DNA of 35,095 bases from Acidimicrobiia bacterium (GTDB lineage: Bacteria; Actinomycetota; Acidimicrobiia; Acidimicrobiales; SKKL01), in NCBI GenBank assembly GCA_016649895.1, contig JAENWR010000028.1, positions 1 through 35,095 on the forward strand. The letters run 5' to 3'. Position numbers and translations under genes: made by a program. This document shows positions 17,478 to 26,232 of this stretch, one piece after another. Within the stretch, counting starts at the first letter, position 1, and every line of letters begins with the position of its first letter. The notes beneath the pieces were generated by a model. The model saw nothing but the letters and a program-made list of their open reading frames with translations. It did not search any database and was not told the origin of the DNA.

Positions 17478-18752
17478 ATGAGCGACGACGCCGTGCGCAC
17501 CGACTCGGCCGACGAGGCCGAGTTCCGCCAGAAGGTCCGCAGCTGGATGGACGAGCACCTGCCGCGCAAGCGGACCTCGAACCTCGACGACGGGCCGTTG
17601 TCCATCCACCCCATACCGATGACCCCCCGCCCCCGACCGTCCGTCGCCGAGGAGCTGGCCGCGACCAAGGCGTACCAGTCGGCGCTCTACGACGCCGGGC
17701 TCGCCGGGCTCAACTGGCCCACCGAATACGGGGGGCAGGGCCTTCCCAACCGCGACGTCGAGATCTTCAACGAGGAGAGCGCGGCGTTCGAGGTGCCGGC
17801 CACGGTCCTCACCATCGGCCTCGGGATGTGCGGCCCCACGGTGCTCGAGTGGGGAACCGAGGAGGTCAAGGAGCGCTACGTCCGGCCGATGCTGCGAGCG
17901 GACGAGATCTGGTGCCAGCTGTTCTCCGAGCCGGGAGCGGGATCCGACGTGGCCAGCCTTCAGATGCGCGCCGAGCGCGACGGCGACGAGTACGTGCTCA
18001 ACGGCCAGAAGGTATGGACCTCGGGAGCCCACTACTGCGACTTCGGAGTGGTGATCGCCCGCACCGATCCCGCGAAGCCGAAACACCGCGGCATCACCAT
18101 GTTCATCGTCGACATGAGGGCTCCGGGCGTCACGATCCGGCCGCTCATCCAGATCACTGGCGGGTCCAACTTCAACGAGGTGTTCTTCGACGACGTGCGG
18201 GTCCACGACAGCCACCGGCTCGGACCCGAGAACGAGGGGTGGCGCGCCGCTGTCGCCATGCTCGCCAACGAGCGCGTCGCGATCGGCTCGGGTGGCGGCG
18301 GGCGCGGCAACGCGCTGCGCCCCTACCTCGACGCGGCGCGGGCCCGCGGGCTCGACAAGGACCCGGTCATCCGCCAGCGACTGGCCGACCTCTACATCCG
18401 CCAGCAGGTGCTGGGCTTCATCGGCCAACGCACCCGTGCCGCCACCAAGGCCGGGCAGGCGCCGGGACCCGAAGGTTCCATCGGGAAGCTCTACGGCGCG
18501 CTCCTCTCGCGTCGAGCCTCCGATCTCGGCGCCGACATCGCCGGCGCCGGGGCGCAGGCGTGGGACGACGAGCGCACCGACAGCCGGTGGGCCATGGCGG
18601 TGGTGGGCGCCCCCGGTGGCGCCATCGCCGGCGGCACCAACGAGGTGCAGCGCAACATCATCGGCGAGCGCGTGCTCGGCCTCCCGAAAGAGCCGCAGGT
18701 CGACCGCGACATGCCCTTCCGCGACCTGGTGGTCGGCACCCAGCGAGGTTGA
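17478..18752 (+). CDS. Acyl-CoA dehydrogenase
   Basis: A 424-residue FAD-dependent acyl-CoA dehydrogenase of the four-domain fold. Seen in order: N-terminal helices with AGLAGLNWPTEYGGQGL, the FAD/substrate loop CQLFSEPGAGSDVASL, NGQKVWTSGAHYCDF, the middle beta-domain ending VFFDDVRV, and the C-terminal helical domain with GTNEVQRNIIGERVLGLP. The position that often carries the catalytic Glu is hard to assign by eye. Two starts have good ribosome binding sites: ATG 17445 (GAGGGGA) and ATG 17478 (AGGGGGA, six bases); the second is preferred because MSDDAVRT leads into the conserved helix. Substrate chain length is unknown. Steroid or branched-chain acyl-CoAs are possible in Actinomycetota. 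It is followed by an exporter pair after 96 bases. Confidence 0.93.
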   Translation: MSDDAVRTDSADEAEFRQKVRSWMDEHLPRKRTSNLDDGPLSIHPIPMTPRPRPSVAEELAATKAYQSALYDAGLAGLNWPTEYGGQGLPNRDVEIFNEESAAFEVPATVLTIGLGMCGPTVLEWGTEEVKERYVRPMLRADEIWCQLFSEPGAGSDVASLQMRAERDGDEYVLNGQKVWTSGAHYCDFGVVIARTDPAKPKHRGITMFIVDMRAPGVTIRPLIQITGGSNFNEVFFDDVRVHDSHRLGPENEGWRAAVAMLANERVAIGSGGGGRGNALRPYLDAARARGLDKDPVIRQRLADLYIRQQVLGFIGQRTRAATKAGQAPGPEGSIGKLYGALLSRRASDLGADIAGAGAQAWDDERTDSRWAMAVVGAPGGAIAGGTNEVQRNIIGERVLGLPKEPQVDRDMPFRDLVVGTQRG

Positions 18753-18848
18753 CACCGCCGGCCCCCGGGAAGGTGCGGTGCTCCCGGCGCCGGGAGCGTG
18801 AGCCTCGGCATGCGCAGCCTGGAGGTGGCGATCACCTAGGTTGCTCGC

Positions 18849-19811
18849 GTGGCAATGGTCGTGGCCGAGGGGCTTGTGAAGCGCTTCGGCAGCACCGAGG
18901 CCCTGCGCGGCGTCGACCTCGAGGTCGAGCGAGGCACGGTCCTCGGAGTACTCGGTCCGAACGGAGCCGGCAAGACCACCGCCGTGCGCATCCTCACCAC
19001 GCTGCTGCGGCCCGACGCCGGCCGCGCCGTGATCGACGGCATCGATGTGGTCGCCGAGCCGCGCCGGGCGCGGGGGCTCATCGGGCTCACCGGCCAGTAC
19101 GCCGCGGTCGACGAGCGCCTCACCGGACTCGAGAACCTCGTCCACGTCGGACGGCTGTTCCACTTCGGGAAGGCCGAGGCCCGCCGTCGGTCGAACCAGC
19201 TGCTCGATCGCTTCGACCTCAGCGACGCGGCCTCGCGCCCGGTGCTCGGTTACTCCGGTGGCATGCGCCGCCGCCTCGACATCGCCATGAGCCTCATCGC
19301 CGAGCCGAAGGTGCTGTTCCTCGACGAGCCCACCACCGGTCTCGACCCCCGCAGCCGTGTCGCCGTGTGGGACCAGATCGACGAGCTGGCTCGCACCGGC
19401 ACCACCACACTGCTCACCACCCAGTACCTCGACGAGGCTGACCGGCTGGCCGACGAGATCGCCGTGATCGACCTCGGCGTCGTCATCGCCCGCGGCACCG
19501 CGGCCGAGCTGAAGCGCCGGGTCGGTGGCGACCAACTGCACGTCGTGCTGGCCGACCGCGACGTCCTCCCCACGGTGGCCGAGCTGCTGGCGCACCGGGC
19601 TGTCGGGGAGATCCAGCTCGACCGCGCCGGGTCGTCGCTGACGGTGCCGGTGGCCGACGTCGACGGCATCGTGCCCGGCGTGGTGCGCGAGCTCGACGCC
19701 GCCGGCATCGACGTGAGCGACGTCGGCGTGCGGCGCTCGACCCTCGACGACGTGTTCTTCGCGCTCACGGGACGCCCCACCCAGGTCGATCCCGTCGGGG
19801 AGGACGGATGA
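18849..19811 (+). CDS. Daunorubicin-resistance-type ABC exporter ATPase (DrrA-like)
   Basis: A 320-residue ATPase of an ABC-2 exporter. Walker A is GPNGAGKTT, the Q loop is IGLTGQYAAVDERLTG, the signature is YSGGMRRRLDIAMSL, Walker B is VLFLDEPTTGLDP, and the switch region is LLTTQYLDEAD, where Gln takes the usual His position. The TGQYAAVDE stretch and the C-terminal domain ending RRSTLDDVFFALTG are typical of DrrA. The start is GTG at 18849 (ATG at 18855 is possible); no strong ribosome binding site is seen. Its stop overlaps the permease start by four bases (ATGA). The substrate is unknown; drug, glycolipid or antibiotic export are common in this family. Confidence 0.93.
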   Translation: MAMVVAEGLVKRFGSTEALRGVDLEVERGTVLGVLGPNGAGKTTAVRILTTLLRPDAGRAVIDGIDVVAEPRRARGLIGLTGQYAAVDERLTGLENLVHVGRLFHFGKAEARRRSNQLLDRFDLSDAASRPVLGYSGGMRRRLDIAMSLIAEPKVLFLDEPTTGLDPRSRVAVWDQIDELARTGTTTLLTTQYLDEADRLADEIAVIDLGVVIARGTAAELKRRVGGDQLHVVLADRDVLPTVAELLAHRAVGEIQLDRAGSSLTVPVADVDGIVPGVVRELDAAGIDVSDVGVRRSTLDDVFFALTGRPTQVDPVGEDG

Positions 19812-20602
19812 GCACCGAGATCCGCGCCGACGGCGGCCCCGTCTGGATGCTGCGCGACAGCTGGACCGAGGCCCTGCGTCACCTGCGGGCCATGCCCCGT
19901 AGCCCGGAACTGGTGATGTTCGCCATCATCCAGCCGATCATGTTCGTGCTGTTGTTCGTGTACGTGTTCGGCGGGTCGCTCATGATCCCGGGCTACGACG
20001 ACTACACCCAGTTCCTGGTGCCCGGGATCTTCGCCCAGACCGTCCTGTTCGGCTCCGCGTTCACCGGCGTGGGCGTGGCCGAGGACATGTCGAAGGGCAT
20101 CATCGACCGGTTGCGCTCGTTGCCCATCTCGCCGGCGTCGGTCCTCGTGGGCCGCACCATCTCCGACCTGGTCCGCAACGCCCTCACGTTCGCGGTGATG
20201 ATCGTGGTGGCGTTCTTGGTGGGCTTCCGCTTCGACGGATCGCTGTTCGAGGCGTTCCTGGCCACAGTGCTGCTGTTCGTGTTCAGCTACGCGTTCAGCT
20301 GGGTGCAGGCGTACATGGGGTTGTCGGTGTCGTCGGTGGAGGCCGCCAACTCGGCGGGGTTCATCTGGATGTTCCCGCTCACGTTCGTGTCGTCGGCCTT
20401 CGTCGACCCGTCGAACATGCCGTCGTGGCTGCAACCGGTGGCCGACGCCAACCCGTTCACCATCCTCACCAACGCCAGCCGGGCCCTCTACAACGGCCGC
20501 GACCCGGGCGCCGATCCGTGGATCGCCCTGGCGTGGGCGGCCGGCATCACCGCGGTGTTCGCCTACCTCTCGGCCCGCAAGTTCGCACGCGGCGCTCGCT
20601 GA
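19808..20602 (+). CDS. ABC-2 type exporter permease (DrrB-like)
   Basis: A 264-residue permease with about six transmembrane segments. Conserved DrrB features are MPRSPELVMFAIIQPIMFVL, the PGIFAQTVLFGSAFTGVG region, MSKGIIDRLRSLPIS, and near the end FVDPSNMPSWLQPVADANPF. Translation is coupled to the ATPase through an ATGA overlap at 19808-19811, and the two should form the transporter as a 2+2 complex. The 195 bases after its stop contain no gene but do hold one of the 16-bp palindromes and the LexA-like site of the next gene. Confidence 0.93.
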   Translation: MSTEIRADGGPVWMLRDSWTEALRHLRAMPRSPELVMFAIIQPIMFVLLFVYVFGGSLMIPGYDDYTQFLVPGIFAQTVLFGSAFTGVGVAEDMSKGIIDRLRSLPISPASVLVGRTISDLVRNALTFAVMIVVAFLVGFRFDGSLFEAFLATVLLFVFSYAFSWVQAYMGLSVSSVEAANSAGFIWMFPLTFVSSAFVDPSNMPSWLQPVADANPFTILTNASRALYNGRDPGADPWIALAWAAGITAVFAYLSARKFARGAR

Positions 20603-20676
20603 GCGGCGACTACTCCTCGGCGACGACGCTCAGGCCGCGTCCGGGGGTGGCCGCCCGGTGCTTCCACGATCCTCGC

Positions 20677-20692
20677 CGCGCCCGCGGGCGCG
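20677..20692. repeat. 16-bp palindrome, copy 1 of 3
   Basis: The sequence CGCGCCCGCGGGCGCG is a perfect self-complementary 16-mer. This copy is in the gap after the DrrB-like gene and 121 bases before the DUF222/HNH start. Identical copies lie at 21392-21407 and 21807-21822. Scanning by eye I found only shorter CCCGCGGG cores elsewhere in the window. Confidence 0.8.
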
Positions 20693-20762
20693 TTCTGCCA
20701 CGTTCCGTGGTCTCACTACGATGTGAGGCCGCTCTCGGTGACTGTCACACCCCCTCAGTAGA

Positions 20763-20779
20763 GTCGAACGTAGTTCGAC
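20763..20779. promoter_or_regulatory. LexA-like SOS box with a 3-base spacer
   Basis: A perfect 7-3-7 inverted repeat, GTCGAAC-GTA-GTTCGAC, ends 18 bases before the GTG start of the DUF222/HNH gene. The actinobacterial LexA box is GAAC-N4-GTTC; here the spacer is three bases, one short, with the flanks fully preserved. A -10-like TAGAGT (20759-20764) overlaps its left edge. In Mycobacterium tuberculosis some 13E12-family genes belong to the SOS regulon, which supports this reading. Binding by LexA with the shortened spacer is uncertain. Confidence 0.6.
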
Positions 20780-21391
20780 CATGACGGAGGCTGAGCCGTG
20801 CAGACAAGAGAACACCCGACCGCGAACCTCGAAACGGGCTCGGTCCGCGAGATGTCGAGCGACGCGCTCGAAGCTGAGATCGTGTCGCTGGCGCAGCGCC
20901 TGTCGGCGGGCACCTACGAGCTGTTGGTACTGGTCGGCGAGCTCGACACCCGCGGCACCTGGGCGGCGTGGGGTGCGATTTCGTGCGCAGCGTGGCTCGC
21001 CGATGTGTGCGACATCGAGATCGCCACGGCCCGCACCCAGGTCCGCGTCGCCCGAGCCGTGCGCCACCACCACGGACTGGACGCCGCACTGAAGTCGGGC
21101 GACGTGTCCTACGCCAAGGCCCGGGTCCTGGTGCCCCACCTGACCGACGCGAACGAGACAGCACTGGTCCGACCTGGCGGCCTCCACGCCAGCGGGCCGC
21201 CTGGGGGCGGCGATCGCCGCGTGGTCACGCCGCAACGAGGACCCCGACGACATCGACCGCCGTCACCACCACGAACGGTCGGTGTCGTGGCGCACCGACC
21301 CCGACGGGATGGTCACCATCACCGCCCGACTCCCACCACACCACGCCGCCGCCATCACCGCCGTGGTCGACCAACAGGTCATGGCCAACCG

Positions 21392-21407
21392 CGCGCCCGC
21401 GGGCGCG
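21392..21407. repeat. 16-bp palindrome, copy 2 of 3
   Basis: Identical to the copies at 20677 and 21807. Here it lies inside the DUF222/HNH coding sequence, in the stretch encoding NRAPAGASL just after the VVDQQVMA helix. Confidence 0.8.
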
Positions 21408-21806
21408 TCCCTGCGCCAACAACGAGCCGACGCCCTCACCGCCACCACCACCAACGGCAACGGCAACGGATCGGTCGTCGCCGAGATCGTGATCCACGTC
21501 CGCGGCGGCGACCCCACCCTCCTGGCCGACGGCACACCCCTATCCGACCACGCCGTGACCTCACTGCTCGACGACGGGTTCGTATCCCTGCTCCTGTGCG
21601 ACACCAACCGCCACACCATCGACGCCAGCCCCCGCCGCCGCACCCCCACCCGCCGACAACGACGCGTCATCGATGAACTCCACCCCGAATGCGCCCGCAC
21701 CGGCTGCCACGCCCGCACCTTCCTCCAATACGACCACGAACAGCCCTACACCAACGGAGGCACCACCACCCTCGACAACCTTCGCCGCCTCTGCGGCCCC
21801 CACAAC

Positions 21807-21822
21807 CGCGCCCGCGGGCGCG
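21807..21822. repeat. 16-bp palindrome, copy 3 of 3
   Basis: Identical to the copies at 20677 and 21392. It lies at the very end of the HNH coding sequence, encoding part of NRARGRGD after the final HNH residues. It is read in a different frame from copy 2, so protein conservation alone does not explain the repeat. Confidence 0.8.
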
Positions 21823-21977
21823 GCGATTGCCAATGAGCCCAAGGCTGAGAGGGCCACACCCACGCTCATCCGCCGACGTGCCGATCCGCCAGCCGGAGCG
21901 TCGCCTCCGCTCCAAGCGGCACCGACGACGCCGGCGGCCACCGCTCGGTTCCCGACGCGCTCGGGCACAATGGGCGA

Positions 21978-22259
21978 ATGGCAGGGTACGAGATGGAGAA
22001 GGTGCAGATCGCCAAGCGCTTGGCCCGCATCGAGGGGCAGGTGCGGGGGATCGCCAAGATGGTCGACGACGACCGCTACTGCATCGACGTGCTCGACCAA
22101 GTGGCCGCGGTCAACCGGGCCCTGCAGCAGGTGTCCATCGGGCTCCTGCACGAGCACCTCGGGCACTGCGTCGCCCAAGCCATGGCCCAGGGTGGGCCAG
22201 AGGCCGACGCCAAGCTCGACGAGGCCACCGCGGCCATCGCCCGGTTGGTCAAGCGGTGA
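21978..22259 (+). CDS. csoR: CsoR-family copper-sensing transcriptional repressor
   Basis: A 93-residue all-helical DUF156 repressor. With the start at 21978 the ligand set is Cys35, His60 and Cys64, with spacings 25 and 4. This is the same pattern as the Cu(I) site (C36, H61, C65) of Mycobacterium tuberculosis CsoR. A Tyr precedes the first Cys, as there. The N-terminal RLARIEGQVRGIAKMV helix is the family's DNA-binding basic region. An ATG at 21993 is an alternative start. No copper ATPase or chaperone gene and no recognisable CsoR operator is adjacent; the target may be distant or the gene autoregulated. It lies between two broken genes but is itself intact. Confidence 0.9.
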   Translation: MAGYEMEKVQIAKRLARIEGQVRGIAKMVDDDRYCIDVLDQVAAVNRALQQVSIGLLHEHLGHCVAQAMAQGGPEADAKLDEATAAIARLVKR

Positions 22260-22310
22260 GCCACACCTCGTTGTAGCGTCCCGGCCGACCCGGAGGACGA
22301 GGGCGGCCCC

Positions 22311-25300
22311 ATGAGCGTGATGGACTTCGATGAGCGTGCGCTTCGGCTCGCTCCGGTGATGACCGGTGGCACCAGCCTCGCTGTCTGGATGGGCGGGGTG
22401 ACCGCCGAGCTGTACGCGATGGTGCGCAGCCCCCACGAGCCCGACCGGGTCGACCTCGCCAGCCGCGTCTACCGCGGCCTGCTCGCCGCGACGATCACCA
22501 AGCCGGTGATCGACGTCATCACCGGCACCAGTGCCGGAGGCCTCAACGGCACCTTGCTCGGAGCCGCGTCGATGCTCGGAGTGCCGATCGATCGCTACAA
22601 GCTCACCCGCAACACGTGGCTCAGCTTGGGTGACCTCGAGCAGCTCATGCGGAAGCCGAGCGAGTCCGATCCGCCGTCGCTGCTCCACGGCGACGCCGGC
22701 CTGGGCGACGGGCTGCGCAGCGTGTTGCGGCAGTGGGAAGCCGACCACGGGCCGGCGTCGGCCGACACGCCGATCGACATGGTCACCACCGTCACCACGC
22801 TCGTGCCCGAGCCACGTCACCGCCTCGACCACTTCGGCGAGTCGATGGCCGAAGTCGATCACGCGCAGTGGATCCGCATCACCCGCGACGATGTCGATAC
22901 GCCCGACTGGATCGACAAGATGGCCCTCGCCGCCCGCACCTCGGCATCCATCCCGGGGGTCTTCGAACCGAGCTACCTGCCGGTGGGGGCCGACGACGCC
23001 CAGCGCAGCGGCCGGCCCGACCTCGACGGCAACGCGTCGTTCTCCCGCCGCCCGATGCGTTCGCCGATCGCCCCACCATCGCCCAGTCCCTGGTCAGCGT
23101 GGTCACCGCCCCCCGGGCCGAGGGTGTGTCGGCCGACATCGACCAGCTCGAACGCCACAACGCAGCCGTCGAACGCCAGACGCGCACTCGCCGCACCATG
23201 GCGCACCTCGTCGAGGTGGTGCTCGGCGAGATCGAGGTGCACGTGGGCCGGGGCGACGACGCAGGTCCAGGTCGGACCGACGTCGGCATCAACGACCCGT
23301 TCACCCTCTACCGCACGCAGAGGGCGTCGAGCTCGATCGACCACATGGTGCAACGGGTCCGTCGGGCGGTCGGGGCAGTGCCGCTCGACCCCACCGAGCT
23401 CGAAGCGGTCATCCGCCGGGCCCGCACCGAGCTCCTTCCCGAGCGGATCGATCAGCTGGCGGGGCCTACCGCCTCGTGGGGTTGGGGCATCGCGCCGGTC
23501 GAAGAAGCGGTGTCGATCGCCCTCGGGCCCATCGGCCGCACCCAGCGCCTGGCCACGGCGGGCACGTCACCCGATTCACGGGCACTCCTCTCGACGGCAC
23601 AGATCGAGGTGCACGAGGCACGCGAGGTGGCCCGACGCATCCGCACCCTCGACGACGCCTACTGGCGCGGCCGCTTCGAGTCGATGCCCGGGCGAAGCCG
23701 GGTGACCGGTCTCATCGACCCCGACACGTTCCGCAGGGCTGCGCCCGAGGAGTGGGCGGTGGGCAGCTACGCCGAGTGGCCGGTCGCCGGCGACGAGGAG
23801 GCCCGGATCGCGACGTTCATCGAGCTGGGTGCCGCCCACCTCCAGGTGGCCAACGCGATCACGTCGGCCTTCTCGGCCATCGCCGAGATCACCCAGTCCT
23901 GCGGGGCGGTGCCGGGTTCCAGCGAGGGTCCTGGCGTCGGCAGCCAGGCCTCGAGCTTCGCGCAGGCGATCCTCGACGAGGCCCTCGGGCTCCTCGCAGC
24001 GGGCGACGACCAGAGGGTGGTCCAGCGCCAGCTCCTGCGGGTGCACGTGGCCCAGACGCTGCTGCTCGGCGACGTCGAGACCCGGGAACAGCGCATCGAT
24101 CTGATGCAGCTGAGCTGGAACACCTACAACGGGCTCGCTCCCGAGCGTGCGCCGAACGACAAGTTGGCCGGGCCCGAGCTGGCTCGGCTTGGGGCGTTCC
24201 TGAAGCACTCGTGGCGCGCCAACGACTGGCTCTGGGGACGGATGGATGGGGCCCACCGCCTGGTGGTGCTGCTCCTCGACCCGGGTCGGTTGGCCCAGGT
24301 GCACGCCAGCGCCGCGGCGGCCCGTGCCGCGATCGAGCAGGCCACCGGCGTGGCCATCCCTGACGACGCCGCCCGAGAGCTCGACTACATCGACGCCGGC
24401 ATCGACCGTGCCGCGCTCGCTGCCGCGGCTCGCCGAAGTGCTGGCCACCGCGGTGCAGACCGCCATCGCGCGAGAGGAGCTGCCCACCGTCACCGAGGCG
24501 GTCCGCACGTCGAAGGGACGTGGGGCCAACACCGACGCGAGTGCCGCCTTCGTGGCGTCGGTACCGAAGGCGGCCGATCTCGCCGACCCCGACGTCACCT
24601 CCGATGGGCAGGTGGCCGACATCGTCAAGGCGATGCTCATAGGTCGCGAGACCGTCGGTGCGGAGCTCGGCTATTCGCTGATGAACCGAACCCTGAGCCG
24701 GGGTGTCTCCGTCGTCGTCAACGCCCTCACCGGTTCAGAGGCCGGGCTGCCCTTCGTCGGTGGCGCCCTGCGTCCCCTGCGACTCCCGCTGCACGCCGTC
24801 AGCAGCCTCGTGTCGGTGATGACCAGCGGCTCTCGCGCCTCGCTCGGGGTGCCACGGCGTTCATCCTGGCGGTGGCCGGTACCATCGTTGCGTTGCGCGT
24901 GGTGGGGATCGCCGTTCCGACGGGCACGTTCGCGGTGGCCGCTGTGCTGTTCATCGGCGCGGTCGTGGTGGCCATGCTCCGCTCGGGGTTCGCGCTGATG
25001 GGCACCGCTGTCGGCGGCATCGCCCTCGTCATCGCCCTCACCCTCACCGGCCCGGATCTGGCCGAGGTCGTCTACTCCGGCGAGCACGCCACCACCGATG
25101 GTGAGCTCCCCGCCGGGACCGGGATCGAGCTCGATGGCCCAGGGGTGGTCCGGGTCACCCAGGGCGACGGCAGCGCCGAGCGCATCTCCGACATCGAGGT
25201 CGACGGAGCGGTCGTGGTGCTCCGCGATGCCGGGGGAGTGATCCGAGGCGAGCCGGCCACCGACCACGTTGCGGGATGGAAGCGGTGGGGCTTCCTCGAG

Positions 25301-25510
25301 GCGTGGCGCGGGTGGTGCTGGTGGTGGTCGCCCTGGTCCTCATCGCCCGGGCCACGACGAGGCGCATCGCCGTGGCTGGTCGACATGGCCACAGGGCTGC
25401 ACGGGTACGGCCTCGAGATCGTGTTGCTCCTGCTCGTCGGGGTCGCAGTGGCCATCTCGCTCGGTGCCGATCTCGTGGTGCGTCGTTGGTCGAAGGTGCG
25501 GCGCGGATGA
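22311..25510 (+). pseudogene. Patatin-like phospholipase (DUF3376-type), multiply frameshifted
   Basis: The N-terminus is a patatin domain: oxyanion-hole region MTGGTSLAVWMGGV and nucleophile GTSAGGLNG with Ser74. Good protein-like sequence then continues across frame changes near 23050, 24420, 24845, 25300 and 25370. It includes LVSVVTAPRAEGVSADIDQL, a long helical middle, and C-terminal membrane segments (FILAVAGTIVALRVVGIAVP, VARVVLVVVALVLIAR, EIVLLLLVGVAVAIS). At the first break ASFSRR runs directly into DAFADRPTIAQSLVSVV. Relatives have a block between these containing the catalytic Asp motif DGG, so that block seems deleted. Restored, it would be a membrane-bound lipid acyl hydrolase of over 1000 residues. 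The start is ATG 22311 (ATG 22320 also possible). Real decay or assembly error cannot be separated here. Confidence 0.85.
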
Positions 25511-25533
25511 GATCGGTCGACCGCGAGCGCTGA

Positions 25534-26211
25534 TCAGCCGGGAAGCTCCCCGTCGACCCGCCAGTCGATGGGTTCGCGACCAGCGTCGGCGAGCGCCTGG
25601 TTCGTCTGTGAGAACGGGCGGCTGCCGAAGAACCCGTTGTGGGCCGACAGGGGGGACGGATGGGCGCTCTCGATGACGACGTGGCGCGACGTGTCGACGA
25701 TTGCCCGCTTCGTTCGGGCGGCGGCCCCCCACAGGATGAACACCACTCGCTCGTCCTTGGCCGACACCACGCGGATCACTTCGTCGGTGAAGGTCTCCCA
25801 ACCTCTGCGCTGATGCGACGCGGCCTGTCCAGCTCGCACCGAGAGGGTGGTGTTGAGCAGGAGCACCCCTTGTCGGGCCCACGCCTCGAGGCAGCCATGG
25901 GGCGGCGGCGGCAGCCCAAGGTCGGATTGTCGTTCGAGGTAGATGTTGCGCAGCGACGGGGGGACGGCGACCCCGCGCGGCACCGAGAAGCTCAACCCGT
26001 GGGCCTGGCCGGGGCCGTGGTAGGGATCCTGGCCGAGGATGACGGCTGCGACGCTCGCGTACGGCGCGTGGTGCAGGGCGGCGAAGAGATCGGCGGGGTC
26101 GGGGTACACCGCGTGGTTGCGGCGTTCATCGGCGAGGAACGACTGCAGCTCGGCCCAGTACGGAAGGCCGAGCTGCGGTCGCAGGTGTGGGTTCCAGTCG
26201 GTCGCGGGCAC
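25534..26211 (-). CDS. ung: Uracil-DNA glycosylase, family 1
   Basis: A 225-residue enzyme that removes uracil from DNA as the first step of base-excision repair. The water-activating motif GQDPYHGPGQAHGLSFSV contains the catalytic Asp, and the C-terminal loop HPSPLSAHNGFFG contains the catalytic His and the minor-groove intercalation loop. Between them LLLNTTLSVRAGQAASH is the typical uracil-pocket segment. The length is standard. It is convergent with the damaged patatin gene (23 bases between the stops) and lies just downstream of the SHOCT-like gene on the same strand, with 21 bases between. No LexA box was seen near its start. Confidence 0.97.
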   Translation of the reverse strand: MPATDWNPHLRPQLGLPYWAELQSFLADERRNHAVYPDPADLFAALHHAPYASVAAVILGQDPYHGPGQAHGLSFSVPRGVAVPPSLRNIYLERQSDLGLPPPPHGCLEAWARQGVLLLNTTLSVRAGQAASHQRRGWETFTDEVIRVVSAKDERVVFILWGAAARTKRAIVDTSRHVVIESAHPSPLSAHNGFFGSRPFSQTNQALADAGREPIDWRVDGELPG

Positions 26212-26232
26212 CGCTGGGAATCGATCTGGACG

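Larger units (their letters stand above)
20798..21836 (+). pseudogene. DUF222 / HNH endonuclease (13E12-type) with a one-base frameshift
   Basis: The N-terminal part reads in one frame from GTG 20798 (GGAGG eight bases upstream) through the DUF222 helices EIVSLAQRLSAGTYELLVLV to ANETALV. The frame is then lost: codon GTC ends at 21169, an extra C sits at 21170, and the expected continuation DLAASTPAGRLGAAIAAWSR resumes at 21171 in another frame. It stays open to the stop at 21836 and includes the HNH region: two Cys in ECARTGCHARTF, DHEQPYTNGGTTTLDNL, and RLCGPHNR. Without the extra base the product would be about 345 residues. These multicopy genes in Actinomycetota have no settled function; an SOS link and mobile behaviour are suspected. 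A sequencing error is equally possible. Confidence 0.85.

Noticed and set aside
17232-19595. 787-codon minus-strand frame across modA, the acyl-CoA dehydrogenase and the DrrA-like gene
   Set aside because: It overlaps three well-supported genes and has no domain; it is a shadow frame.
20781-21092. Alternative ATG start at 20781 before the DUF222 gene
   Set aside because: It is in a different frame from the DUF222 sequence. GTG at 20798 has the ribosome binding site and the correct frame.
22311-25510. Programmed ribosomal frameshifting in the patatin gene
   Set aside because: Five separate shifts in mixed directions, without slippery heptamers and with loss of the catalytic block, fit damage or error rather than recoding.
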